DNA of 6,840 nucleotides from Bacteroidota bacterium (GCA_029573365.1 JAKQGD010000027.1:1-6840), one strand, 5' to 3'; counted from the first letter of the stretch, positions 1-6,840 are shown. Made by a program: numbers and translations. Notes: generated from the sequence alone by a model not told the origin.

Positions 1-396
1 GATCATGACGTAGAGAAATTCGAAATCAAACAACAGGAAAAAACAGACCAGCAGCACAAAGTAATTGAAATATGTGGCCCAATGCAGCGAATCAGTCCTG
101 GTCCGCCATATAAACTCGTCCTCGGTTTCTTCCCTTGTAAACGCTATGACAAACAGCGATATCAGCATCATTACACCTGCAATGGTTAGGGTGTAGTTGC
201 CGGGAATCGTACAAAACCAGCAGGGACCGGAATGCGAAAACAAAGATGCTCCTGAATACAAGGAAAAAACATTCGGCCCCAGCCATTCAAAATTAAATTC
301 AAAAAAAAGAGCCACACAACCAAGGATCAGTGATGGTGCAAGCAGCCACCAGCCGTATTTTCGCAATGAATGGGGTAGTAAAAGATTTGAGTTCAT
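1..396 (-). CDS. Integral membrane protein, N-terminal part, cut by the left edge
   Basis: The minus strand is open for 132 codons from an ATG at 396 down to base 1 with no stop, so the C-terminus lies outside the window. An internal ATG at 286 opens only a different, overlapping frame. Three hydrophobic segments are visible: about residues 15-34 (starting GWWLLAPSLILG), 69-87 (TLTIAGVMMLISLFVIAFT) and 108-132 (starting TYFNYFVLLVCFFLLF). Segments two and three are joined by a charged stretch with the pattern TREETEDEFIWRTRTDSLHW. From memory, an EDEFI..R..SL.WA..-NY pattern between membrane helices occurs in a family of small Bacteroidota membrane proteins of unknown function. I infer membership from that pattern only and propose no activity. 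The residues around 55-62 contain two cysteines (SGPCWFC), a close pair that could bind metal or form a disulfide. An AGGA lies eight bases before the ATG as a plausible ribosome binding site. It is divergent from gcvP. Confidence 0.8.
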   Translation of the reverse strand, partial: MNSNLLLPHSLRKYGWWLLAPSLILGCVALFFEFNFEWLGPNVFSLYSGASLFSHSGPCWFCTIPGNYTLTIAGVMMLISLFVIAFTREETEDEFIWRTRTDSLHWATYFNYFVLLVCFFLLFDFEFLYVMI

Positions 397-430
397 GACA
401 TCCTGAATTTAAATTGAAAGAAATAGGATA

Positions 431-461
431 CAAATATAATATAAACTTTACAATATGTCAA
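431..461 (-). promoter_or_regulatory. Bacteroidota-type promoter for the left membrane-protein gene
   Basis: On the minus strand TATATTTG (438-431) matches the Bacteroidota -7 consensus TAnnTTTG exactly. A TTG (461-459) lies 20 bases upstream, within the usual spacing for the -33 element. Transcription would start near 424, giving a leader of roughly 30 bases before the ATG at 396. The assignment is by consensus only. Confidence 0.6.
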
Positions 462-477
462 GTAACGATTACATAAA

Positions 478-493
478 GTAATTAAAAAATTAC
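478..493. repeat. Small AT-rich dyad between divergent promoters
   Basis: GTAATT and AATTAC form a perfect 6-base inverted repeat around an AAAA spacer. It lies between the two divergent promoters, upstream of both. It could be an operator, but in sequence this AT-rich such dyads also arise by chance. No regulator is visible in the window to pair it with. Confidence 0.25.
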
Positions 494-581
494 AAAATGG
501 AATAATACAAGGCTTCCAATTATTAGGCAATGGGATACATTAAAGAGGCAATTTCTTTACGTTTAAGCAGAAAAAAATTCA

Positions 582-589
582 TACCTTAG
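582..589 (+). promoter_or_regulatory. Probable -7 promoter element of gcvP
   Basis: TACCTTAG fits TAnnTTTG at seven of eight positions and is followed by CACTTTC. It lies 35 bases before the gcvP ATG, which implies a leader of about 25-30 bases. The -33 position is poor: only T-rich sequence around 556-559, no clean TTTG. A leader this short leaves no room for a glycine riboswitch. Confidence 0.45.
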
Positions 590-624
590 CACTTTCTATT
601 TTAGACCTAACCCAACCAAAAAAT

Positions 625-3507
625 ATGAAACCAGGACACCTTTCTGATTTTGCCAAAAGGCACATAGGTATTTCATCATCAGAGCTGGAAGAAATGCTCG
701 GAGTCATCGGTGTAAGTTCGCTTGACCAGCTGATAGACGAGACTGTGCCGTCATCAATACGGTCGGGGAAGCCCCTGGACCTTCCTTCGGCCATGAATGA
801 ATCTGAGTATCTGGCACACGTAAGAGATGTAGCTGCCAAAAACAAAGTCTTCAGATCGTTTATTGGTCAGGGTTATTACAATACCATCACACCGACGGTG
901 ATTCTACGCAATATTTTCGAAAATCCCGGATGGTACACCCAATACACTCCTTATCAGGCAGAGATAGCCCAGGGAAGGCTAGAGGCATTGTTAAATTTTC
1001 AGACCATGGTCTCGGAGCTCACCGGATTGCCCATTGCCAATGCATCATTGCTCGATGAAGGTACGGCTGCTGCAGAAGCCATGGCCATGTGCGAAGGCAT
1101 TCACAATAAAAAAAGGAAGACAGACCCAGCCACCAGATTTTTTGTAGACAACAATGTGTACAGGCAGACCCTGGATGTGGTCATTACCAGAGCAAAGCCT
1201 CTGAATATCGAAGTCGTGACGGGAGACTGGCGGACTTTTGATTTTTCCGAAAAGTACTTTGGTGTGCTTCTGCAATATCCGGATGCTTTGGGCAATGCCA
1301 GTGATTACAGGCAGTTTGCGGCGGGTTGTAACGAAAAGGACATCCAGGTGGTAGTAGCAGCAGACATCATGAGTCTGGTCATGCTTTCTCCTCCCGGCGA
1401 ATGGGGAGCCGATGTGGTGGTAGGAAATACGCAGAGATTTGGTGTGCCCAAAGGATTTGGGGGGCCTCATGCCGCTTATTTTGCTACAAAGGAGGACAAC
1501 AAGAGGGTTATTCCCGGCAGAATTATTGGAATGTCTGTAGACGTAAATGGCGACCCGGCTCTCCGCATGGCATTGCAGACACGCGAACAACACATACGAC
1601 GCGAAAAAGCAACTTCAAATATTTGTACAGCACAGGCCCTTCTGGCCATTATGGCCGGTATGTATGCTGTTTATCATGGCCCTGACGGACTGGCCGGGAT
1701 AGCAAACAGAATTCATGGCCACACATGTTCATTGGCAGCAGCACTCAGGGCTGCAGGCTATGCCCCGGTCAATGATACCTTTTTTGATACCCTCACGATA
1801 GACTCCGATGCAGCTACAGTGGCTGCAGTAAGAAAAGCGGCTGAAGAGGCGGGCATCAATTTTTACTATCCTTCTGACTCCCGTTTATCTATTTCGCTTG
1901 ACGAATCGGCGAGTGCACGGGACTTAGAGGACATTTTGCGGGTTTTTGCCGTTGCCACGGGCAAAACTGTTGCCTCAGCCAACACCGCGGGAGCAACAAG
2001 TCTGGGAAGTATGGTACGCCAAAGTTCTACATTGACGCATGCGGTATTTTCGATGTACCATACCGAGAGCAAGATGATGAGATACATCAAAAGGCTTGAA
2101 AATAAGGATCTTAGCCTTGTGCATTCTATGATATCGTTGGGCTCCTGCACCATGAAGCTCAATGCTGCCAGTGAGATGATTCCTGTATCATGGCCGGCTT
2201 TTTCGTCTATGCATCCGTTTGCACCTGCCTGGCAATGCGAGGGTTACAATCAGATATTCAGAGACCTGGAGTCATATCTGGCTGAGATTACAGGTTTTGA
2301 GGCATGCTCACTCCAACCCAATTCCGGTGCTCAGGGCGAATATGCGGGGCTGCTTACGATCAGGGCCTATCATGAAGACCGAAACGAACACCACCGCAAC
2401 GTGGCACTTATTCCATCATCGGCCCATGGTACCAATCCTGCTTCAGCTGTCATGTGCGGCATGGAAGTAGTCGTAGTGGCTTGTGACGAAAAGGGAAATG
2501 TAGATATGGACGATTTAAGGTCCAAAGCCGTGCAGTACAAAGACAACCTGTCCTGTCTTATGGTTACATATCCTAGTACACACGGAGTTTTTGAGACATC
2601 GATAAAGGAAATATGTGACATCATCCACCAAAATGGAGGATTGGTATATATGGATGGTGCCAATATGAATGCCCAGGTAGGACTGACCAGCCCCGGCATC
2701 ATCGGAGCAGATGTGTGCCACCTCAACCTGCACAAGACTTTTGCCATACCACATGGAGGAGGAGGCCCAGGTATGGGCCCCATTTGTGTAAACAGCAAAC
2801 TGGCCCCCTTCCTGCCCGGTCACACACTGGCTAGAACCGGCGGTTCCAAAGCTATTCACGCTGTGTCATCGGCCCCATGGGGCAGTGCCAGCATTCTGCT
2901 TATATCTTATGGCTACATCAGGATGCTCGGAGCCCAGGGAGTGACCGATGCCACAAAATATGCCATCCTAAATGCCAACTATATCAAGGCAAGGCTGGAA
3001 AAAGCCTACCAGATCCTGTACACCGGTGATCAGGGTAGGGCTGCCCATGAAATGATTGTGGACCTGCGACAATTTAAAGCTGCAGGTATCAGTGCCGAAG
3101 ACGTTGCCAAAAGGCTCATGGACTATGGTTTCCACGCTCCTACGCTTTCTTTTCCCGTGGCCGGTACCATCATGATAGAGCCTACTGAAAGCGAAGACAA
3201 AGGCGAACTGGACAGATTTTGTGATGCCCTGCTGGAAATCAGAAAAGAAATCGATCAGGTGGCCTCAGGTGAGATGGACACACATTCCAATGTACTGACC
3301 AATGCACCACATACCTCAGCCATGGTCACTGCTGACGACTGGAAATTTACGTACTCCAGGCAAAAAGCAGCCTATCCGCTCCCATATATACGCCACATGG
3401 GCAAATTTTGGCCTTCTGTGGCAAGGGTAGACAGTGCCTATGGGGACAGAAACCTGGTGTGCATTTGTCCGCCTATAGAAGAATATACTAAACAGAATAT
3501 GGATTGA
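625..3507 (+). CDS. gcvP: Glycine dehydrogenase (decarboxylating), glycine cleavage system P protein, full length
   Basis: This cytoplasmic PLP enzyme decarboxylates glycine and passes the aminomethyl group to the lipoyl arm of H protein, the first step of glycine cleavage feeding one-carbon units to tetrahydrofolate. At 960 residues it is the usual length of the fused single-chain form, with N- and C-terminal halves in one polypeptide. The N half shows FAKRHIG near the start, FRSFIGQGYYNT (76-87), YTPYQAEIAQGR (107-118), LLDEGTAAAEAM (142-153) and GVPKGFGGPHAA (273-284). The catalytic half shows SLGSCTMKLN (504-513), QPNSGAQGEYAG (564-575), SSAHGTNPASA (598-608) and YMDGANMNAQVG (675-686), where D677 is the expected pyridine-nitrogen aspartate. 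NLHKTF follows, with K704 as the Schiff-base lysine, then the HGGGGPG loop (710-716). No key residue is missing and the frame is unbroken. The ATG at 625 gives the conserved N-terminus; no Shine-Dalgarno is present, only an A-rich leader, common in this phylum. gcvT and gcvH are not adjacent. The gene is convergent with the barrel-protein gene downstream. Confidence 0.98.
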   Translation: MKPGHLSDFAKRHIGISSSELEEMLGVIGVSSLDQLIDETVPSSIRSGKPLDLPSAMNESEYLAHVRDVAAKNKVFRSFIGQGYYNTITPTVILRNIFENPGWYTQYTPYQAEIAQGRLEALLNFQTMVSELTGLPIANASLLDEGTAAAEAMAMCEGIHNKKRKTDPATRFFVDNNVYRQTLDVVITRAKPLNIEVVTGDWRTFDFSEKYFGVLLQYPDALGNASDYRQFAAGCNEKDIQVVVAADIMSLVMLSPPGEWGADVVVGNTQRFGVPKGFGGPHAAYFATKEDNKRVIPGRIIGMSVDVNGDPALRMALQTREQHIRREKATSNICTAQALLAIMAGMYAVYHGPDGLAGIANRIHGHTCSLAAALRAAGYAPVNDTFFDTLTIDSDAATVAAVRKAAEEAGINFYYPSDSRLSISLDESASARDLEDILRVFAVATGKTVASANTAGATSLGSMVRQSSTLTHAVFSMYHTESKMMRYIKRLENKDLSLVHSMISLGSCTMKLNAASEMIPVSWPAFSSMHPFAPAWQCEGYNQIFRDLESYLAEITGFEACSLQPNSGAQGEYAGLLTIRAYHEDRNEHHRNVALIPSSAHGTNPASAVMCGMEVVVVACDEKGNVDMDDLRSKAVQYKDNLSCLMVTYPSTHGVFETSIKEICDIIHQNGGLVYMDGANMNAQVGLTSPGIIGADVCHLNLHKTFAIPHGGGGPGMGPICVNSKLAPFLPGHTLARTGGSKAIHAVSSAPWGSASILLISYGYIRMLGAQGVTDATKYAILNANYIKARLEKAYQILYTGDQGRAAHEMIVDLRQFKAAGISAEDVAKRLMDYGFHAPTLSFPVAGTIMIEPTESEDKGELDRFCDALLEIRKEIDQVASGEMDTHSNVLTNAPHTSAMVTADDWKFTYSRQKAAYPLPYIRHMGKFWPSVARVDSAYGDRNLVCICPPIEEYTKQNMD

Positions 3508-3566
3508 CCATTTAGATTGTGTCGACAAAAAGCCAAATTCCAAGGCGGAAAATATATATATTCGAT

Positions 3567-3582
3567 TTAAGCTTTAGCTTAA
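3567..3582. repeat. Short dyad downstream of gcvP
   Basis: TTAAGCT and AGCTTAA form a perfect 7-base inverted repeat with a TT centre, next to a 12-base AT palindrome at 3551-3562. The stem is AT-rich and the loop very tight, so it would be a weak hairpin. It abuts the stronger hairpin that follows. Confidence 0.35.
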
Positions 3583-3605
3583 TGAATGCCCATAAGTGGC
3601 ATTTA
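3583..3605 (+). terminator. Possible hairpin terminator of gcvP
   Basis: TGAATGCC (3583-3590) and GGCATTTA (3598-3605) can pair as an 8-base stem with one G-U and a 7-base loop, CATAAGT. It starts 76 bases after the gcvP stop in a convergent intergenic region, where termination is expected. No U tract follows, so intrinsic termination is uncertain. The hairpin is equally readable from the other strand and might serve the opposing gene. Confidence 0.3.
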
Positions 3606-3606
3606 A

Positions 3607-3799
3607 GAATTGATACCGCTAGCGGGAGGGAAGCTGGGTACTCCTACAAGGCTTTCCAACGATGAGATTTGGCTTTTTGGCAGCAAGAAGGGCTGTCAAA
3701 TCCATTTGAGTTTAGTATATATGAAAGGGTAACAATACCTTTGAGCCTGGCAGACTTTACAAAGTCAATCCTGAAACCAAAAAGTTAGTGTATCAATGA
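3607..3799 (+). pseudogene. Possible remnant of a coding sequence with a one-base frameshift
   Basis: A frame from 3607 to 3729 reads ELIPLAGGKLGTPTRL, then NDEIWLFGSKKG, ending in MKG before TAA at 3730. Removing one G from the GGG at 3727-3729 joins it to the frame 3728-3799, which reads GNNTFEPGRLYKVNPETKK and ends LVYQ then a stop. The combined 60-odd residues look protein-like, with mixed polar and hydrophobic content and a natural stop. There is no start codon, a stop at 3604 precedes the frame, and the tail overlaps the 3' end of the opposing gene by seven bases. Against this, the overlapping frame 3666-3786 is also open. I do not recognise a family. It is either a decayed gene end or a chance open stretch. 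Confidence 0.25.
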
Positions 3800-4893
3800 T
3801 GTTCCATACCCTTTTTAAACCTGTAGGTAATGCCAAAATTGATTAGATAATCGGCAAAGGCAGCGTCACCATTTCGGGGCTGGCCTGTAGCCTGCTCTGT
3901 AAGCTTATCGGTCACGGATTGCGGTCTTTCACGCCTGAGGGCGATAGGTACATTGAGGTTGATACCTATGTTGTTTTTCATATAGCTTATGCCGGGCTCC
4001 ACTGACAATACCGTTCCTGGCCTTCTGAATCCCAGGCTTCCACCAATGAGGTCCTCCACAGGCACACCTTCGTACCGGGCTGCCATGGCAGCCGAAAATG
4101 ACTCAGAGAGGCCATAGATCACACCGGCCCTGGCTCCAAACTGATCAGGTACAGACGTGATGGCTTCGTTTTGAAGAATGGCATTCAGCGTTTCCCTAAA
4201 TGTTCTGGTACCATTGGTTTCTTTTGGATTGGCCAGGTAAAATGCATTTCCAAACAGAAAAAGTTTTCCTGATATCTTCTGATAAAACTGTACATCTGCC
4301 GAAATGCCAAATCCGCCATCACCCGGTTGGATGGACTGATCTACAGGTCTGACTTGTGGATCACCGTTTGGGCCTACATTGTAAAAGATGTCGCTGGCAT
4401 TGTAGTTGCCTGTGGGCAACTTGACACCCAGGCCCAGGGCTATGTTGCTTTCCGGGCTTTTATCGGGATTTCGGAGCCAGTATCCTGCCCCTACTCGAAC
4501 ATCTGCCAGTCCTCGGGAGAAGGTGGTGTGTCTTTCTGTGCGTCCGTGCTCATACAAAGAAGAGCGGACATTGATGACATAGGGAAGGGTCATTGAAGCA
4601 AAAAGCCGGTTTGTCAGACCATAGCTGAGGTTAAAATCCCAGGCATGGGCGTGATTTATTACTTCGGTATTGTTGGCTACCCTGTCAGCTTGTTCTTCTG
4701 TACCTTTGAAGTGTCTAAACGACTTGAAATATCGGTAATTGACGTTTGCTTGCCAGTTTCCTTTGGTGAGAATGTTGGACGAAAGTCTGCCGCCCTGGCA
4801 ACTGCCCATTTGTCTGATGGCGACGCAGCCCTGTCCGTTAAGGCTGGAAGCGACGGCTGTAAGAAAAATACTGAATAACATTAAGGCTTTCAT
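3793..4893 (-). CDS. Exported outer-membrane beta-barrel-like protein of unknown function
   Basis: A complete 366-residue protein. The N-terminus is a signal peptide: MK, a hydrophobic core of about residues 4-15, then small residues to about 22, with cleavage likely near QG/C at 22-23. The rest alternates polar and hydrophobic residues in strand-like blocks with glycine- and asparagine-rich turns, for example WQANVNYRYF (47-56), WDFNLSYGL (85-93), NIALGLGVKLPTGNYN (150-165), FGISADVQFYQK (195-206), LFLFGNAFYL (211-220) and SVEPGISYM (297-305). The last strand, INFGITYRF (351-359), resembles a barrel-closing strand and is followed by KKGMEHH. This organisation resembles the outer-membrane barrels often annotated as transporter or Phenol_MetA_deg-like in Bacteroidota; I infer the location from it, and no substrate can be read. 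Two cysteines (C23, C32) near the mature N-terminus and histidines at 61, 81, 83, 116 and 122 might bind metal or form a disulfide. ATG at 4893 is chosen because it opens the signal peptide; GAAAG lies just before it. Confidence 0.8.
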   Translation of the reverse strand: MKALMLFSIFLTAVASSLNGQGCVAIRQMGSCQGGRLSSNILTKGNWQANVNYRYFKSFRHFKGTEEQADRVANNTEVINHAHAWDFNLSYGLTNRLFASMTLPYVINVRSSLYEHGRTERHTTFSRGLADVRVGAGYWLRNPDKSPESNIALGLGVKLPTGNYNASDIFYNVGPNGDPQVRPVDQSIQPGDGGFGISADVQFYQKISGKLFLFGNAFYLANPKETNGTRTFRETLNAILQNEAITSVPDQFGARAGVIYGLSESFSAAMAARYEGVPVEDLIGGSLGFRRPGTVLSVEPGISYMKNNIGINLNVPIALRRERPQSVTDKLTEQATGQPRNGDAAFADYLINFGITYRFKKGMEHH

Positions 4894-4921
4894 GCTTTCA
4901 AATTGGATGTGATTGTAGGGT

Positions 4922-4929
4922 CAAAAGTA
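4922..4929 (-). promoter_or_regulatory. Bacteroidota -7 element for the barrel-protein gene
   Basis: On the minus strand TACTTTTG is an exact TAnnTTTG match, 28 bases before the ATG at 4893. Transcription would start near 4915. The -33 region is only T-rich (around 4950-4956), without a clean TTTG. It lies in the 114-base gap after the secreted-protein gene and suggests that the barrel gene can be transcribed on its own. Confidence 0.5.
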
Positions 4930-5007
4930 TGAAAGATTTGGAATTCAGAATAAAAATAATTTGATGATATCCCCAATGAATACCAAGCAATTCCGCCAGT
5001 ATTAATC

Positions 5008-6840
5008 TTACATCTTTACAAGTTTGCCCACTTTGATTTCATCTCCCTCTTTAACAACAATCTGGTAAACACCTTCAGGAAACGAATTTGTTTTCAGTTT
5101 TTCATTATTATTTGTCAATTTTCCGGAATAAACCAACCGTCCCAGGAAGTCAAAAACAAAAATATCTGAGTGAATGGTAGTGGATAAGCCTTTGATTTGT
5201 ACTTCTGATGTAGCAGGATTGGGGACCAGCTCCAGTGTTGTTATGGCGGGTGAAGTGGTATCATTGGTATGTGAGACCAATCCAAAGGTACTAGTCACTT
5301 TATTGGTAGCAACGGGATCGTTATAATCAAAGAATATCTGTGCCTGATTTGTTACAGTTTCACCAATCTCTCGACCGGGAAGTAATTTTATACTAAACCT
5401 GATTTCACCCTGAGAACCCAATTTATTTGTGAAGCTGTCAACAAGTTTGATGCCTGGAAAATCCACTATTAAAACGTTATTGTCAACCTTCCATGTACAT
5501 GTGTGTGTAGAGTGAATCAACCGAATGGAAGAAACATCAAACTTGCCTGACAAAGGGTCATGTATTTTTACGGTGTACGCAGTGTCAGTTCCGGTATTTT
5601 GAAATCTGATTCTGTATTCAATTAAATCTTCTGCTTTGATGATTGTTTCGTTTACTTTTCCGGAGACAAAAATGGTTTTGTCATTAGGGTCATATGATCC
5701 GATGTTAATATCGCAAAAATTTCCTGTAGTGACATTTAGGTTACATAAAGGATTGCTTTCCATTATTTCCATATGATGGCAATGTGTCTGTTGTAGCAAG
5801 GATTCGCAGTTTAATTTGCATTCAAAATTAAAGACTTTCGGTTCATTAACATACACGGGACTGAAACTAAAATAATAATTATTTCCATCAATAACATCGG
5901 GTAGGGGATCAATATTAAGAATTTCAAAAAAATCATCAACAGTTATTTTTACTGTGCCGTTAGAACTTGTCGTGTTTCCAGAATTGGTTAGAAAAAAATA
6001 CAGTTTATTGTCAAAACACCTGATAAATCTGGTTGAGGCAAAAGATCCGAAAAGAATCGCACATCTTTTTATTTCCTTGACCGGGATGTCTAAGTTGTAA
6101 TTAAAGACATCTTTTTGTAGTGGCATTACATATTCATCCTGGCACAATTTATATAAATCTTTGTTGTAAACAGATTTTAAACGGATTGTATCTGCACCTG
6201 TGAGATAAAATATGACCGAATCTTTATCGATGATCAAATCCGTGCTGTCTACACAAATCCAAATATCTTCATTTATATATTTTTCATTCTGGTCCTTAAT
6301 ACAATTGGCATTTGTGTCTTCAAAATATCTTATCGCAATGGTTTTGTCACGGCCATCCTTATCGACATTTCTGCACACCGACTTACCTGCGACAGTATTA
6401 CACTGAGTCGGCTTGTTTTCAAGATAAAATGTTGAGCATATTTCGTAATCTCCACTGACCATGGGATTCAGGCGGGCAGTTAAAGTGTATGTGATGACTT
6501 CTCCGGGATTGAGAGCATTTATTTTGAGTGCGTAGGTGTATTCATCAATCTGCAAGAGTTCGTCTGCAAAAGAGAAATTAACAAATTTAATATCATATAA
6601 ATTAGGATCGAATGTAAAGATGGCTCTTGTAGGCTCTGAAATAAAATTACCTCGATTTTGTATAATAAAATAATATGAGGTATTAAAAACACTGAAACTG
6701 TCACTGTGCGATTCAAATTTGACTGACAGTTCTCCGCAATCTTTTACTTTTACACCACTGACAGAAATACTGTCAATACTACCGCTTGGATTTTTGAAAT
6801 CTATATGTATGGTATCATTGCAAAAATTATAACTGCCGCT
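5008..6840 (-). CDS. T9SS-secreted surface protein, C-terminal 610 residues, cut by the right edge
   Basis: The minus strand is open from base 6840 to the TGA at 5008-5010, so the start and signal peptide lie beyond the window. A TTG at 6555 that could be taken as a start is inside the frame: the 95 codons before it are also open and read as protein (for example VSGVKVKDCGELSVKFES). Numbering from the edge, residues 1-155 look like Ig/DUF11-type beta-sandwich sequence with ALNPGEVITYTLTARLNP. YFEDTNANCIKDQNEK (172-187) resembles the F.D.N.NG..D..E start of SdrD_B-like domains, with possible calcium ligands. A second cysteine-containing sandwich follows. SYDPNDK (382-388) opens a conserved Bacteroidota domain (DUF7619-like) with YRIRFQNTGTDTAYTVKIHD, and the domain runs to about 519. 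Residues 537-610 form a type A T9SS sorting domain: LVPNPA, VFDFLGRLVYSG, FPEGVYQIVV and a terminal KVGKLVKM. The protein is probably cell-surface attached or released after the C-terminal domain is removed; its binding target is unknown. The gene is visibly more AT-rich than gcvP. Confidence 0.9.
   Translation of the reverse strand, partial: SGSYNFCNDTIHIDFKNPSGSIDSISVSGVKVKDCGELSVKFESHSDSFSVFNTSYYFIIQNRGNFISEPTRAIFTFDPNLYDIKFVNFSFADELLQIDEYTYALKINALNPGEVITYTLTARLNPMVSGDYEICSTFYLENKPTQCNTVAGKSVCRNVDKDGRDKTIAIRYFEDTNANCIKDQNEKYINEDIWICVDSTDLIIDKDSVIFYLTGADTIRLKSVYNKDLYKLCQDEYVMPLQKDVFNYNLDIPVKEIKRCAILFGSFASTRFIRCFDNKLYFFLTNSGNTTSSNGTVKITVDDFFEILNIDPLPDVIDGNNYYFSFSPVYVNEPKVFNFECKLNCESLLQQTHCHHMEIMESNPLCNLNVTTGNFCDINIGSYDPNDKTIFVSGKVNETIIKAEDLIEYRIRFQNTGTDTAYTVKIHDPLSGKFDVSSIRLIHSTHTCTWKVDNNVLIVDFPGIKLVDSFTNKLGSQGEIRFSIKLLPGREIGETVTNQAQIFFDYNDPVATNKVTSTFGLVSHTNDTTSPAITTLELVPNPATSEVQIKGLSTTIHSDIFVFDFLGRLVYSGKLTNNNEKLKTNSFPEGVYQIVVKEGDEIKVGKLVKM

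Larger units (their letters stand above)
3526..3679. repeat. 13-base perfect inverted repeat bounding 154 bases
   Basis: CAAAAAGCCAAAT at 3526-3538 is the exact reverse complement of ATTTGGCTTTTTG at 3667-3679. The arms enclose 128 bases that include further dyads. They could be ends of a tiny non-autonomous element or distant halves of an RNA fold. The flanking bases show no evident target-site duplication, and no transposase is present, so the mobile-element reading is weak. The repeat itself is certain; its meaning is not. Confidence 0.5.

Noticed and set aside
92..286. 64-codon minus-strand open frame at the left end
   Set aside because: It is on the same strand but in a different frame from the membrane protein that starts at 396. 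The longer frame has regular membrane segments and its own start signals.
197..406. 69-codon plus-strand open frame at the left end
   Set aside because: It runs antisense to the membrane protein, which has hydrophobic segments, a ribosome binding site and a promoter. The plus-strand translation is polar and featureless.
590..624. Glycine riboswitch before gcvP
   Set aside because: The predicted leader is only about 25-30 bases, and no aptamer-like paired structure or glycine-riboswitch core is visible upstream.
1045..1593. 182-codon minus-strand open frame inside gcvP
   Set aside because: It lies fully antisense to strongly conserved gcvP sequence and its translation looks like low-order antisense product with no recognisable motif.
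2370..2859. Two overlapping minus-strand open frames inside the catalytic half of gcvP
   Set aside because: Both are antisense to the PLP-binding region, whose codons are constrained. Neither has domain features or a promoter.
3526..3679. Insertion sequence between gcvP and the barrel gene
   Set aside because: No transposase frame and no target-site duplication are visible. Only the inverted repeat is supported, and it is reported as such.
4891..4960. Lipoprotein signal on the barrel protein, with C23 as the lipidated residue
   Set aside because: The residues before C23 (NGQG) lack the L-[AS]-[GA]-C lipobox, and the protein looks like an integral barrel, so ordinary signal peptidase cleavage is more likely.

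Overview
The window looks like chromosomal DNA of a Bacteroidota bacterium, possibly from the Saprospiria or Cytophagia side. Three things point there. The right-hand gene ends in a type IX secretion (T9SS) C-terminal sorting domain preceded by a Bacteroidota-typical SYDPNDK domain. Several gene starts are preceded by TAnnTTTG-type -7 elements with AT-rich leaders. Shine-Dalgarno sequences are weak or absent. Lineage below phylum is a guess.

Layout from left to right. Positions 1-396 (minus) hold the N-terminal 132 residues of an integral membrane protein cut by the left edge. Positions 397-624 are a divergent promoter region with a good minus-strand TAnnTTTG promoter, a weaker plus-strand one and a small dyad between them. 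Positions 625-3507 (plus) are a complete gcvP, the PLP-dependent glycine decarboxylase (P protein) of the glycine cleavage system. Positions 3508-3792 lie between convergent genes, hold several inverted repeats and carry a stretch that reads like a frameshifted remnant of a coding sequence. Positions 3793-4893 (minus) encode a complete 366-residue exported outer-membrane beta-barrel-like protein. Positions 5008-6840 (minus) encode the C-terminal 610 residues of a large T9SS-secreted surface protein that continues past the right edge.

The genes do not form one obvious pathway. gcvP stands alone, without gcvT or gcvH beside it. The two right-hand minus-strand genes share orientation, but a 114-base gap containing a -7 element suggests the barrel gene has its own promoter. 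The barrel and the secreted protein are both cell-envelope products. No mobile element with a transposase, CRISPR array, tRNA or rRNA is visible. I see no convincing new multi-gene system. The least explained part is the convergent intergenic region 3508-3799, with its 13-base inverted repeat and broken reading frame.
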